64,000 nt of DNA, taken from Pararobbsia silviterrae (GTDB lineage Bacteria > Pseudomonadota > Gammaproteobacteria > Burkholderiales > Burkholderiaceae). The notes beneath the pieces were generated by a model. It saw only the letters and a list, made by a program, of their open reading frames with translations, did no database searches and had not been told where the DNA came from. The stretch lies in contig NZ_RBZU01000012.1 in NCBI RefSeq assembly GCF_003628125.1, positions 62,001-126,000 of the forward strand. The letters are read 5' to 3'. This document shows, piece after piece, positions 16,911 through 25,604 of the stretch. The translations under genes were made by a program, and so were the position numbers. Numbering within the stretch: position 1 is the first letter of the stretch; the number at the start of each line of letters is the position of its first letter.

Positions 16911-18086
16911 ATGTCGCGTTCATGGCGGGGTGCGTTAGGAACAGCAATCGGGACCGCAATGGTCGCTGGCGCAAGTGTTCTGGCGGGTTGCGGATCGATT
17001 CCGACTTCCGGGCCGAGCACCGGACAAGTCGACAAGGTCGGGCAGACGCCGACGACCGAAGGCATCCAGATCGTCGATGTGACGGACGACGTGGCGCGCA
17101 AGCTCTTTACCGAGCGCGAGCGGTCGAGTTTCTCCGAAGTGCTCGGCACGAGCGCGACGTTCCAGCAGCAGCTCGGCATCGGCGACACGATCGACGTCTC
17201 GATCTGGGAGGCGCCGCCCGCGACCTTGTTCGGCGCGCAGAGCGGCGGCAAGGTGGGGCCGGGCAATGCGAGCACGACGCTGCTGCCTGACCAGACGGTC
17301 GACGCCGACGGTACGATCAATGTCCCCTTCATCGGCGCGGTCAAAGCGGCCGGCCGCACGCCGACGCAATTGCAACGCGATATCGCGGCCCGTCTCAAGG
17401 GCATCGCGCACGACCCGCAAGTGCTCGTCAAGCTCTCGAAGAATTCGACCTCTTATGTGACGGTCGTCGGCGACATGTCGAACGTCGCGCATATGCCGCT
17501 GTCGCCGCGCGGCGAGCGCGTGCTCGACGCGATCGCGAGCGCGGGCGGCATCAAGCAGTCGATCGACAAGATCACGATTCAAGTCACGCGCGGCACGACC
17601 GTCACGTCGCTGCCGCTGCAGACCGTGATTCAAGACCCGCGCCAGAATGTGCCGCTGCACGCGGGCGACGTCGTCGCGGCGTTATACCAGCCGTACAGCT
17701 TCATGTCGCTTGGCGCGACGGGCAAGAATCAGGAAGTCAACTTCGAGGCGCAAGGCATCACGCTCGCGCAGGCTATCGCGCGCTCGGGCGGTCTCGAGGA
17801 TTCGCGTTCGGATGCGCGCGGCGTGTTTGTCTTCCGGTTCGAGGATCCCGATGCGTTGCCCTGGCCGAACAAGCCGGTGCGCACGACCGTCGACGGCCGC
17901 GTCCCCGTGATCTATCGATTCGATCTGCACGACCCCAACACGTTTTTCGTCGCGCAAAGCTTCATGATCGAAAATCGCGATGTGCTCTACGTCTCCAATG
18001 CCCCGGTCACCGAGATGCAGAAGGTGTTGAATCTCGTGTTCTCGGTCGTCTATCCGATCGTGACCGGCGTCCAGTCGTTCAAGTAG
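16911..18086 (+). CDS. Outer-membrane polysaccharide export lipoprotein (Wza/WcbC-like)
   Basis: The 391-residue product is an OPX-family lipoprotein forming the outer-membrane exit channel for capsule. It has a lipoprotein signal with lipobox LAGC, then the poly-export domain (LGIGDTIDVSIWE, DADGTINVPFIGAVKAAGRT), followed by SLBB-type segments (ERVLDAIASAGGIKQS and VNFEAQGITLAQAIARSGGL). The length and layout match Wza-type proteins rather than the longer E. coli KpsD. It works with KpsE across the periplasm. I chose the ATG at 16911 because the signal peptide begins there; its ribosome site is weak. The next gene follows 33 bases later. Confidence 0.92.
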   Translation: MSRSWRGALGTAIGTAMVAGASVLAGCGSIPTSGPSTGQVDKVGQTPTTEGIQIVDVTDDVARKLFTERERSSFSEVLGTSATFQQQLGIGDTIDVSIWEAPPATLFGAQSGGKVGPGNASTTLLPDQTVDADGTINVPFIGAVKAAGRTPTQLQRDIAARLKGIAHDPQVLVKLSKNSTSYVTVVGDMSNVAHMPLSPRGERVLDAIASAGGIKQSIDKITIQVTRGTTVTSLPLQTVIQDPRQNVPLHAGDVVAALYQPYSFMSLGATGKNQEVNFEAQGITLAQAIARSGGLEDSRSDARGVFVFRFEDPDALPWPNKPVRTTVDGRVPVIYRFDLHDPNTFFVAQSFMIENRDVLYVSNAPVTEMQKVLNLVFSVVYPIVTGVQSFK

Positions 18087-18119
18087 CCAACGAGATCGAA
18101 GATCCGAGAGGCATCCGCG

Positions 18120-19418
18120 ATGCGCACGATAGGCATAGACGGCAGAAATCTGGCGCTGCCGCAGGGGACCGGCGTCGCGACGTATGCGCGCAATCTCGCG
18201 AATACGCTGCATGACATGGGGTGGGGCGTATCGACGCTCTACGGTGCGCCGATTCGCAGCGGCGTGCCGCCGCTGTTGCGCGAGGTTCAGTTTTTCGATT
18301 ATCTCGGCGGCGAGCAGGGTAAAAAGAGCGTGCGCGTCATCGCGGGCGATGCGATCAAGGAAGTCGTCCGCTCGCCTTTCGGATTTCGCGCGGTCGACGT
18401 CGTGCAAAGCGGCATCGTCGAAACGCGGCGCTTCGCCGACCGCTTGCCGAGCGAGTCGGCGATTTTCAACGTCGATAATCTGTTCAATGTCGCGCGCCGT
18501 CATTTCAAGCGGCACGGTACGTTTCTGCGCGTCTCGCTGCCCACGCCGCCCGACGTCATGCATTGGACGTATCCGCTGCCGGTGACGGTCGCGGGCGCCG
18601 TGAACATCTATACGATTCACGATCTCGTTCCGCTGCGGCTGCCCTATACGACGCTCGACAATAAAAAATACTATTACCGGCTTATCAAGCAGTGTCTCGA
18701 GACGGCCGATCATGTGTGTACGGTGTCCGAGCGTTCCAAGACCGATATCGTCGATTTCTTCGGAACGCCCGGGCAGAAGATCTCGAACACCTATCAAAGC
18801 GTCGATGCGTCGTCGTGGGCGACGCACGATCGCGCGGTCGCGGAGTCGGAGGTCGAAGGCATTTTCGGCTTGCCGCCGCAAGGCTATTTTCTGTTTTTCG
18901 GCGCGATCGAGCCGAAGAAGAATGTCCGGCGTCTCGTCGAAGCATTTCTGTCGGCGCGCCTCGATGCGCGCCTTGTCATCGTCGGTGCGCAGGCCTGGAA
19001 AGCCGATGAGGAACTCAAGCTCGTGCATGCGTTGCACAAGGACGGCGCGGGATCGCGATCGCGGATCAGCTTGTTCGACTATGTTCCGCGCGCGTTGCTC
19101 GTGAGTCTGATTCGCGCGGCCAAGGCGGTCGTGTTTCCTTCGCTTTACGAAGGCTTCGGTCTGCCGGTCGTCGAGGCCATGCAGCTCGGCACGCCGACGC
19201 TCTGTTCGACGGGCGGGTCCTTGCCCGAGATCGCGGCCGATGCAAGTCTTTGTGTCGATCCCTACGATGTCGCCGATATTGCGCGCGGATTGCGTATGCT
19301 CGATCAGGATCCGGATCTGCGCCGGCAGCTGAGTGAAAAGGGCATCGAACGCGCGCGGGACTTCAATTCGGATGCCTATAAAGCGCGCTTGAACGCGATG
19401 TACGACCGCGTGCTTTAG
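18120..19418 (+). CDS. GT4-family glycosyltransferase (capsule)
   Basis: A 432-residue GT-B fold transferase. The N-terminus reads IGIDGRNLALPQGTGVATYARN, as in GT4 enzymes that act on a lipid-linked acceptor. IYTIHDLVPLRLPY and HVCTVSERSKTDI follow. The donor half has FGAIEPKKNVRRLVEAF and the catalytic E-x7-E motif in YEGFGLPVVEAM, followed by GTPTLCSTGGSLPEIA. It is co-directional with the export lipoprotein gene, 33 bases downstream, so they form a two-gene unit. The sugar transferred is unknown. The next gene converges only 28 bases away, with no obvious terminator between. Confidence 0.88.
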   Translation: MRTIGIDGRNLALPQGTGVATYARNLANTLHDMGWGVSTLYGAPIRSGVPPLLREVQFFDYLGGEQGKKSVRVIAGDAIKEVVRSPFGFRAVDVVQSGIVETRRFADRLPSESAIFNVDNLFNVARRHFKRHGTFLRVSLPTPPDVMHWTYPLPVTVAGAVNIYTIHDLVPLRLPYTTLDNKKYYYRLIKQCLETADHVCTVSERSKTDIVDFFGTPGQKISNTYQSVDASSWATHDRAVAESEVEGIFGLPPQGYFLFFGAIEPKKNVRRLVEAFLSARLDARLVIVGAQAWKADEELKLVHALHKDGAGSRSRISLFDYVPRALLVSLIRAAKAVVFPSLYEGFGLPVVEAMQLGTPTLCSTGGSLPEIAADASLCVDPYDVADIARGLRMLDQDPDLRRQLSEKGIERARDFNSDAYKARLNAMYDRVL

Positions 19419-19446
19419 CGTCGGAGGCGGGGGGCCTGCGCGTCGC

Positions 19447-21564
19447 TTAGTCGGTGCCGGTCAACAGACTCGTCGCGTGCTGCGGTTTCGCGAAGTACGC
19501 AATCGCGGTGAGCGCGATGAAGCCCACGCCGACATCCGCGTCCGAGCCTCGGCGCCGGACATTGAGTTCGATGCGGATCCGGCGATCGGCGTCGACGACA
19601 CCGCTGAAGGCAATGAACGTGTCGTGCACGGCGAGGCGAAACGACTCGACGGTGTCCGCGCAGCGGACCGTGAGCCGCGTCGATGTCTTGCCCGCGGGTC
19701 GTCGAAGGCGCAGATAGATTTGAATGTCCGAACCGGCCTCGAGATCGCTGCCGAATTCGAGTGTCGCGACGGAATTCACGCTCCAGACGCCCCACTTTTC
19801 CATTTGCGACCACCCCGTGCAGCGCGCGGCGTCGAACGTGACGATACGCGCGCGCGTTGCCGCGAGATGGGCAATCGCCGATTCGCCGCCGCGCACGATC
19901 TTCGCGCTGGGCAGCACACAGTTCAAAGCCGCGGGCGCGCCTTCGAATTCGGCATGGAAGGTTTCGACGCACCGATAAAAATCGGCGCAGAACGCGTTCC
20001 ATGTGCGGGGCGAGAAATGTTGGCGAATATCGTCGCGCCATGCTTCGAGGCCCGTCCGATCGGCGAGTGTCTGTTCGAATACGCGGAAGCCGTCGTCGAG
20101 ATCGTACGGATCGACATAGCGCGCGAAGCGGCCGCCGACCTCGGGCATCGACGTCGTGCTCGACGCGATGCAGGGCTTGCCGTGCACGAGACTTTCGCCG
20201 ATCGGCAAGCCGAAACCTTCGGCGAAGCTCACATAGGCGGTGAACAGGCAGCGCTCATACAGGTATTCGAGCGCGCCGTCCGAGATCCCGTTGAATATGT
20301 GCAGCCAATCGTCGAGGCATCCGAGCGTTTCGAGGTAGAGCTGCAGTTCCTCGACGTCCCAGCCCCATTTGCCGACGAAGACGAGCTTCGGCGCGTTCTC
20401 GCCGAAGCGCTCGCGCAAGCGCTGCCAGACCTTGACGAGGTAAAGATGATTCTTGCGGACTTCGAGCGTGCAGACACAGAGCACGAACGGATGCCGGCAG
20501 ACGTCGACGATCGCGGGGTCGACGATGTCGGGGCTCGCGGTGCGTTCACGCAATTCGGTCGCGAGCGGCACGGCCTTGACGGGGACGTCGAACGTCAAGG
20601 TGTCGTTGAGGTAAGCCTTGACTTCGCTCGCGACGTATTCGGAATTCGTCAAAACGAAGTCCGTCACGCCGAGGACCTCGACCCACTTGTTCTGGAAATC
20701 GACGATCGCGCCGTGATGCACGTACTCGGGATACTTGATCGGAATCAGGTCGTGCACGAAGACGCCGAATCGCACGCCGTTCTTCCGGAGCCGCGCGATC
20801 ACGTCGTAGTGCGGATAAATCCAGAACGCGCCGGCGATGACGACGGCGTCCCTGGCGGTCGGCACGACCTTGTATCGGCTCGTATAGACGGCGAGGATCG
20901 CCTTGTCGATCGTCTTGCGCTCGACGCGAGGCGTGTCGAATAGATCGATCAAGGCCTGGACGCGCTCGATCGGCACGGCCAGCACGCGCAAGCGTGCATA
21001 GTCGGGCACGACGGGGACCACACGGAAGGCGCCCGGCGCCTGCTGCGCGGCGAATCGCACGAGATTGGCCACCACGCGTTGAATGCCGCTGAAGCTGCGA
21101 TTGTGCTTCGCGTACTCAATGAGGTCCGTGATATCGAGCCAGATCGTGTTGACGGCCTCATCCGTCGTCACGGTGTCGTCGATGGGCAGATCGTCGTACT
21201 CGCCCATGCCGAGTAATTCACGGAACGCGTGCGGGTTGTCCGCGTCGTGTTTGAGCGCGGTACGGTAGCTCGCGAGCGCATCCGCGCGGCGATTCATGAG
21301 CTTGAACAGATGCCCGCGCTGGAGAAACACATCGGCATCGGTCGGGCTGAGCTCGATCGCGCGTTCGTAGAACGACAGCGACTTTGCGTGTTCGCCGGCT
21401 TCCTTGAGGCAGTTCGCAAGCTGAACGACGACCGCGACGTCGCGCGGCCGGCGCTTCACATGGGCTTCGTATAGCGCGGCCGCCTGAGCCCAGAGGCGCG
21501 CGTCGCGTGCCTGGTTCGCTTCTCGAATGCGCCTGCGTCCTCGAATCCGGAACGTGAATGTCAT
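19447..21564 (-). CDS. TPR-GT4 fusion glycosyltransferase
   Basis: The 705-residue product is larger than a normal GT4 enzyme. Residues about 12-115 form tetratricopeptide repeats (AALYEAHVKRRPRDVAVVVQ, SLSFYERAIELSPTDADVFL, ALASYRTALKHDADNPHAF). Residues about 135-520 are a GT4 domain with FVHDLIPIKYPEYV, VCTLEVRKNHLYLVKVWQRL and the catalytic EGFGLPIGES. The last ~170 residues are a beta-rich tail not recognised here. The TPR part may dock it to the export complex. It is the last gene of the minus-strand run kpsE-kpsM-kpsT, 36 bases after kpsT, which ties it to export. Confidence 0.85.
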   Translation of the reverse strand: MTFTFRIRGRRRIREANQARDARLWAQAAALYEAHVKRRPRDVAVVVQLANCLKEAGEHAKSLSFYERAIELSPTDADVFLQRGHLFKLMNRRADALASYRTALKHDADNPHAFRELLGMGEYDDLPIDDTVTTDEAVNTIWLDITDLIEYAKHNRSFSGIQRVVANLVRFAAQQAPGAFRVVPVVPDYARLRVLAVPIERVQALIDLFDTPRVERKTIDKAILAVYTSRYKVVPTARDAVVIAGAFWIYPHYDVIARLRKNGVRFGVFVHDLIPIKYPEYVHHGAIVDFQNKWVEVLGVTDFVLTNSEYVASEVKAYLNDTLTFDVPVKAVPLATELRERTASPDIVDPAIVDVCRHPFVLCVCTLEVRKNHLYLVKVWQRLRERFGENAPKLVFVGKWGWDVEELQLYLETLGCLDDWLHIFNGISDGALEYLYERCLFTAYVSFAEGFGLPIGESLVHGKPCIASSTTSMPEVGGRFARYVDPYDLDDGFRVFEQTLADRTGLEAWRDDIRQHFSPRTWNAFCADFYRCVETFHAEFEGAPAALNCVLPSAKIVRGGESAIAHLAATRARIVTFDAARCTGWSQMEKWGVWSVNSVATLEFGSDLEAGSDIQIYLRLRRPAGKTSTRLTVRCADTVESFRLAVHDTFIAFSGVVDADRRIRIELNVRRRGSDADVGVGFIALTAIAYFAKPQHATSLLTGTD

Positions 21565-21600
21565 GTGTTCGGCTCGGCGATGTCGTGCGATCGCGGGGCG

Positions 21601-22260
21601 TCAAAAAGTCGCATTGACGCGCGCATAAAACTCATAGGCCTCGTTGATGTCCGGAATCTGATGGAGCGTGCCTTCGTGGAGCACGTAGACGCTCGTGCAG
21701 TACTGCCTCATCAGATGCGGATCGTGCGATACGAGGATGCCGGTCCGATCGGCGCGTTTGTCGAAAATCTCCATGCGGCACTTGCGCTGGAAATCGGCAT
21801 CGCCGACGGCGATGACTTCGTCGATCAGGAAGCAGTCGAAATCGATGGCCATCGAGATCGCGAACGCGAGCCGTGCGGTCATGCCGCTCGAATACGTCTT
21901 GACGGGTTCCTTCAAATACGTGCCGAGGCCCGAGAATTCCTCGACGAACGGCAACGCGGACAGATAGTCGACTTCGTAGATCCGGCAGATGAAGCGCAGA
22001 TTGTCGAGACCCGTCAGACTGCCCTGGAAACCGCCCGAAAACGCGATCGGCCACGAGACGCTCATCGAGCGCCGGATCGTGCCGCTCGTCGGAAGTTCGG
22101 ACCCCGCGAGCAAGCGGATCAGCGTCGACTTGCCCGCGCCGTTGCGGCCGAGGATGCCGATATGCTCGCCTTTTTCGATCGACAGGTCGATCTCGCGAAG
22201 GATGGTTCTGCGCCCATGCCTTTGCGCATACTCCTTCGTCACGCGGTTGAGTTCGATCAT
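21601..22260 (-). CDS. kpsT: Capsule ABC exporter ATP-binding protein
   Basis: A 219-residue ATPase of the KpsT/Wzt short type. The Walker A motif GRNGAGKST is at residues 38-46, the signature segment is [12 protein letters not shown], and Walker B is [13 protein letters not shown], followed by the switch His in [12 protein letters not shown]. It pairs with KpsM to move the lipid-linked polymer across the inner membrane. It lacks the long C-terminal carbohydrate-binding domain seen in O-antigen Wzt proteins, which fits group 2-type capsule export. I chose the ATG at 22260 where homology begins; the frame runs to 22356. It is 61 bases after kpsM. Confidence 0.93.
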   Translation of the reverse strand: MIELNRVTKEYAQRHGRRTILREIDLSIEKGEHIGILGRNGAGKSTLIRLLAGSELPTSGTIRRSMSVSWPIAFSGGFQGSLTGLDNLRFICRIYEVDYLSALPFVEEFSGLGTYLKEPVKTYSSGMTARLAFAISMAIDFDCFLIDEVIAVGDADFQRKCRMEIFDKRADRTGILVSHDPHLMRQYCTSVYVLHEGTLHQIPDINEAYEFYARVNATF

Positions 22261-22321
22261 CGTGGTCGTCAGCAAACTAAGAGCCAGGCGCCAAGCGCGG
22301 TCGTCTCGCGAACACGGTTCG

Positions 22322-23116
22322 CTAAGCGAGGCGTCGCGCGGCGCCGCGTACGGCAAGCAGGCCGAGCCACGTCAGGACGAGACAGATCGTCGCGACATAG
22401 CCGGCGTCGTAGTAGGACTTGATCGCATCGCCGAAATAGCCGTCGCGGACGATTTCGGCGCAATTGGCCGCGGGAAACAGCAGCACGACTTTCCGGAGCG
22501 GCGTCGGCAGCCAGCTCGCCATCGCGAACGCCCCCGAGACGGGCAACTGAAAATAGGCGAGCGGATGCCAGATGCGTTCGACGAGTTCGTCGTACTGGCA
22601 GAGCGCGCCGATCAGCAGCCCCATCGCTATCGAATACCAGGCGAGCAGGATCCAGCCGCCGATCATCGTCAGCACGTCCGCCGGCGGCGGGATCAAACCC
22701 GTGATGAGCAGTGCGAGGAAAAGCACGGCCGTCGAGAACGTCACGCCCGAAATTTCGAGGATGATGCGCGCGAAAAAGAAATCGATGATCTTGACGTTGC
22801 GATGGAACAGCAGCGACTGATTGGGCACGACCGCGTGCGTGCAGTTGCCGATCGTGTTGCGCCACATGAGGACCGTCGTGTAGCTCGTGATCGCGAACGC
22901 GATGATGTTGATGTGGTGGCCGCCCGCGTTTTCCTTCGCGACCGACCAGAGCACCGTGATCCCGATCGTAAAGAGCATCGGCTCGGCGAACAGCCAGGCG
23001 AAGCCGATATTGTTGCGCCCATATCGCGTGATGATCTCGCGCATGATCAACGCGAAGATCACGCGCCGCTGAATCGCGAACGAGCGGCCGAAGCGGTGCC
23101 ATGCCCCCGAGTTCAT
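22322..23116 (-). CDS. kpsM: Capsule ABC exporter permease
   Basis: A 264-residue integral membrane protein of the ABC-2 type (KpsM/Wzm). The N-terminus has the typical [21 protein letters not shown] motif just before the first helix, and five to six further hydrophobic helices are visible, ending [11 protein letters not shown]. It forms the inner-membrane channel with KpsT. The ATG at 23116 starts 4 bases after the kpsE stop and the kpsT gene follows on the same strand, so these are one transcript. Confidence 0.93.
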   Translation of the reverse strand: MNSGAWHRFGRSFAIQRRVIFALIMREIITRYGRNNIGFAWLFAEPMLFTIGITVLWSVAKENAGGHHINIIAFAITSYTTVLMWRNTIGNCTHAVVPNQSLLFHRNVKIIDFFFARIILEISGVTFSTAVLFLALLITGLIPPPADVLTMIGGWILLAWYSIAMGLLIGALCQYDELVERIWHPLAYFQLPVSGAFAMASWLPTPLRKVVLLFPAANCAEIVRDGYFGDAIKSYYDAGYVATICLVLTWLGLLAVRGAARRLA

Positions 23117-23120
23117 CGCG

Positions 23121-24323
23121 TCAATCCCGGTGCTCGCGCACGCTCGCGAGCAGCAGACTGATCGATCCCCATGCGATCAGCGAGAGCACGAACACGCTGA
23201 GGATGCCGCGCAGGCGTCGCGGTTCGATCGCGATGTCCGGCGTGTTCGGTTGAACGAGCCGTTCGAGATAGAGCTGCTGGCGATCGGCTTCGGCACGCGC
23301 GGTGTCGAGACCCGTCATCGCGGTCGCAAGCTGTTTGTCGGCGAATTGCGACTCGAGTTGCAGCCGGGCGTAGGCGGCCGCCTTCTGCGACAGCGAACCG
23401 CTGTCTCCGCTGACATGGCCCGTGGCCGCCTGGATTTGCCGCTGCAGCGTGTCGATATTCGTCTTGAGCACCGGGATCTGCGGGTTCTGCGGCGAGATCG
23501 ATTGAAGCTGCGTGAGTTCGGTCTGCGCTTCGAACAATTGCGTCTGCAATCCCGTCACTTGCTGCAATTGCAGCGCCGACTGGCGTTCGGGGTCGAACAC
23601 GAGATTCGTGTTCCGATAGGCGGCGAGCGCGGCGGCGGCGTCCTTGGCCTGCGCCGCGGCGAGATCGACCTCGTGCTGCGCGAACTGGATGGCGTCGACG
23701 GCCGCGCGCGCGTTCATGCGATTGATCAGACGCTCGCTCATGCCGAGCAGCGTGTCGTTGAGCCGCGCGGCGTCGTCGGCCGTATAGGCGCGCACCTGGA
23801 GCGTCGTGATGCCCGTCGTCGCGTCGAGGTCGGCCGACACGATGTTGCGGACATAGTATTTGAACAACGCCTCGAAGCTGTCGTCGAAGCGCGTATGAAA
23901 CCGGCTGATGAAGTCGCCGCGTTTCGAATATTCGTCGACGATGAAGTGGCCGCGGTCGAGCTCGCGTAGCGCGTCGCGCGACTGGATATAGTCGATGACC
24001 GGATACGTGTCGTCCTGCGTGCGCGAGAAACCCGTGCCTTGCAGCAGCGCGCCCATGACGCTCGCTTGTGCCTGCTTTTGCGGCGAGCGCACGACGAAAC
24101 GTGACTCGGACACGTACACATCGGACGCGATGAGACCGTAGTACAGCACGGAAGCGATCGTCGGGACGAGCACCGTGACGGCGAAGAGCCGATTGATGCG
24201 TCGCAGGCGCGTGACGATTCCGTGCGAGTTCCCCGTCGACGGCCCCGCTGCCGTCACGCTGCCAGTGGTGTGTTCCAACTTTTTCAAGGTCCAGGTATTC
24301 CCTGCACTCGGGGCCGTACGCAC
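23121..24323 (-). CDS. kpsE: Capsule export inner-membrane co-polymerase-like protein
   Basis: The 400-residue product is KpsE-like (WcbD in Burkholderia capsules), the periplasm-spanning protein that links the KpsMT exporter to the outer-membrane channel. A first membrane helix (about residues 45-68, FAVTVLVPTIASVLYYG) is followed by the motif SDVYVSESRFVVRSPQ. A long coiled-coil periplasmic region runs to about residue 360. A second helix (ILSVFVLSLIAWGSISLLLA) closes it near the C-terminus. The start is the GTG at 24323 because the frame is open there; a later start is possible. It is the first gene of the kpsE-kpsM-kpsT-GT run. Confidence 0.88.
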   Translation of the reverse strand: MRTAPSAGNTWTLKKLEHTTGSVTAAGPSTGNSHGIVTRLRRINRLFAVTVLVPTIASVLYYGLIASDVYVSESRFVVRSPQKQAQASVMGALLQGTGFSRTQDDTYPVIDYIQSRDALRELDRGHFIVDEYSKRGDFISRFHTRFDDSFEALFKYYVRNIVSADLDATTGITTLQVRAYTADDAARLNDTLLGMSERLINRMNARAAVDAIQFAQHEVDLAAAQAKDAAAALAAYRNTNLVFDPERQSALQLQQVTGLQTQLFEAQTELTQLQSISPQNPQIPVLKTNIDTLQRQIQAATGHVSGDSGSLSQKAAAYARLQLESQFADKQLATAMTGLDTARAEADRQQLYLERLVQPNTPDIAIEPRRLRGILSVFVLSLIAWGSISLLLASVREHRD

Positions 24324-24661
24324 GAACCCTCAGGCAAGGACGCAGAAATCGAAAACCTGCGAGCCGGGCATCGTCAACCGCATGCCTTGACCCGCACACC
24401 GCCATCGTGAAGCGACCGATTGATCGAGCGCCGCATCGCTTCGCGCATCGATCGCGATGCGCATGCGATTGTGCCAAGCGAAAAATAAATCGGTTGGCGC
24501 TGGATTATAGCGATGCGATATGAATCCCGCCATCGCTTGAATGTCAGCGCGTGAAAGCTTCGATTTTTTACGCGCGATATTCAATTTCGTCGTTATGAAG
24601 TATGCTCCCCGAACGCTGAGTCTGGCTAAGGGATCAAAACATACATTCATTACATTGACTG
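24324..24661. promoter_or_regulatory. Divergent AT-richer intergenic region between kpsE and the SDR gene
   Basis: These 338 bases separate the two halves of the capsule locus, read in opposite directions, so both promoters should be here. The right part (about 24480-24660) is clearly more AT-rich than the surrounding coding DNA, a property of many capsule promoters. No gene is visible. I could not fix -35/-10 boxes. Confidence 0.5.
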
Positions 24662-25447
24662 ATGCTTAGGATCGCAGCCCGCCACATTGTCATTACCGGT
24701 GCGAGCGCCGGTATCGGCTTAGCGCTGGCGTTGGCGTATGCGCAGCCGGGCGTCGTGTTGGGACTCATGGGGCGCAATGCGCAGCGGCTTGACGCGTGCG
24801 CGCGCGCCTGCGAGGCGCGCGGCGCACGGGTTGTCGTTGCGGAGATCGATGTCCGCGATGCCGACGCGATGGGGACGTGGCTCGACGCGTTCGACGACGC
24901 GCATCCGATCGATTTGCTGATCGCGAACGCGGGTGCGTCGAGCACGCTTGCGACGACGCGCGATTGGGAAGACCGCGCACGGATGGCCTTCATGCTCGAC
25001 GTCAATTTCCACGGCGCGCTGCATGCGGCGCTGCCTGTGATCGAGCGCATGCGCGCGCGCCGGCGCGGCCAGTTGGCCCTGGTGAGCTCGCTTGCCGCGT
25101 TGCGCGGCATGGCGATTTCACCGGCCTATTGCGCGAGCAAGGCGGCGTTGAAGGCCTGGGGCGACGCCGTGCGTCCGATGCTGACGCGCGACGGGATCCG
25201 CCTGTCCGTCGTCATGCCGGGCTTCGTCAAGACCGCGATGAGCGATGGTTTTCCGGGCGACAAGCCGATGCTCTGGTCGGCGGACCGGGCCGCGCGTCAC
25301 ATTCGCGACAAGCTTGCCGCGGGGCGCGCCGATATCGCGTTTCCGGGCGCGCTTGCGCTTGGCATGCGCGTGCTGGGCGTGCTGCCGGCACGCTTGGCCG
25401 ACGCGATTCTTAGCCGATTTTCTTATGTGCCGGGACGAGAGAATTGA
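24662..25447 (+). CDS. Short-chain dehydrogenase/reductase in the capsule locus (WcbP-like)
   Basis: The 261-residue product is a classical SDR. It has the NAD(P) motif TGASAGIG near the N-terminus, the NAG motif (IANAGAS), a catalytic Ser (VSSLAALRG) and the YxxxK pair in YCASKAALK. The C-terminus is extended by a hydrophobic tail. Substrate is unknown. It lies directly upstream of the polyketide synthase and the oxoamine synthase on the same strand, so a role in reducing their ketone product is a reasonable inference. B. pseudomallei capsule loci carry an SDR (WcbP) in a similar setting. Confidence 0.85.
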   Translation: MLRIAARHIVITGASAGIGLALALAYAQPGVVLGLMGRNAQRLDACARACEARGARVVVAEIDVRDADAMGTWLDAFDDAHPIDLLIANAGASSTLATTRDWEDRARMAFMLDVNFHGALHAALPVIERMRARRRGQLALVSSLAALRGMAISPAYCASKAALKAWGDAVRPMLTRDGIRLSVVMPGFVKTAMSDGFPGDKPMLWSADRAARHIRDKLAAGRADIAFPGALALGMRVLGVLPARLADAILSRFSYVPGREN

Positions 25448-25459
25448 TGTCGATTATTA

Positions 25460-25483
25460 GAATATAAATGCGCTTATATATTC
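25460..25483. repeat. AT-rich inverted repeat after the SDR gene
   Basis: Arms GAATATA (25460-25466) and TATATTC (25477-25483) with a 10-base spacer, right after the SDR stop. It lies at the left of an unusually AT-rich 157-base gap before the PKS gene and may be a protein-binding site or weak transcript end. Confidence 0.4.
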
Positions 25484-25530
25484 GAACAACGACTACTCAG
25501 TTTTGAGTATGCGCGAACCCATGCCTACTA

Positions 25531-25578
25531 AATATGTAGTAGATGTGAATGGGTGATTACCGAATATGTAGTAGATGT
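25531..25578 (+). promoter_or_regulatory. 16-bp direct repeats just upstream of the PKS gene
   Basis: The 16-mer AATATGTAGTAGATGT occurs exactly at 25531-25546 and again at 25563-25578, 32 bases apart (about three helical turns on one face). The first copy also overlaps an inverted repeat, CTACTA (25525-25530) with TAGTAG (25537-25542). The second copy ends 26 bases before the PKS start codon. The layout suggests a regulator site or a translational control element. Confidence 0.55.
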
Positions 25579-25604
25579 AAAAGTGCGGGAACGACAAAGC
25601 AGCC

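Noticed and set aside
25531..25578. Attachment site of a mobile element at the 16-bp direct repeat
   Set aside because: The copies are only 32 bases apart with no integrase, tRNA or insertion sequence nearby, so a regulatory role is more likely.
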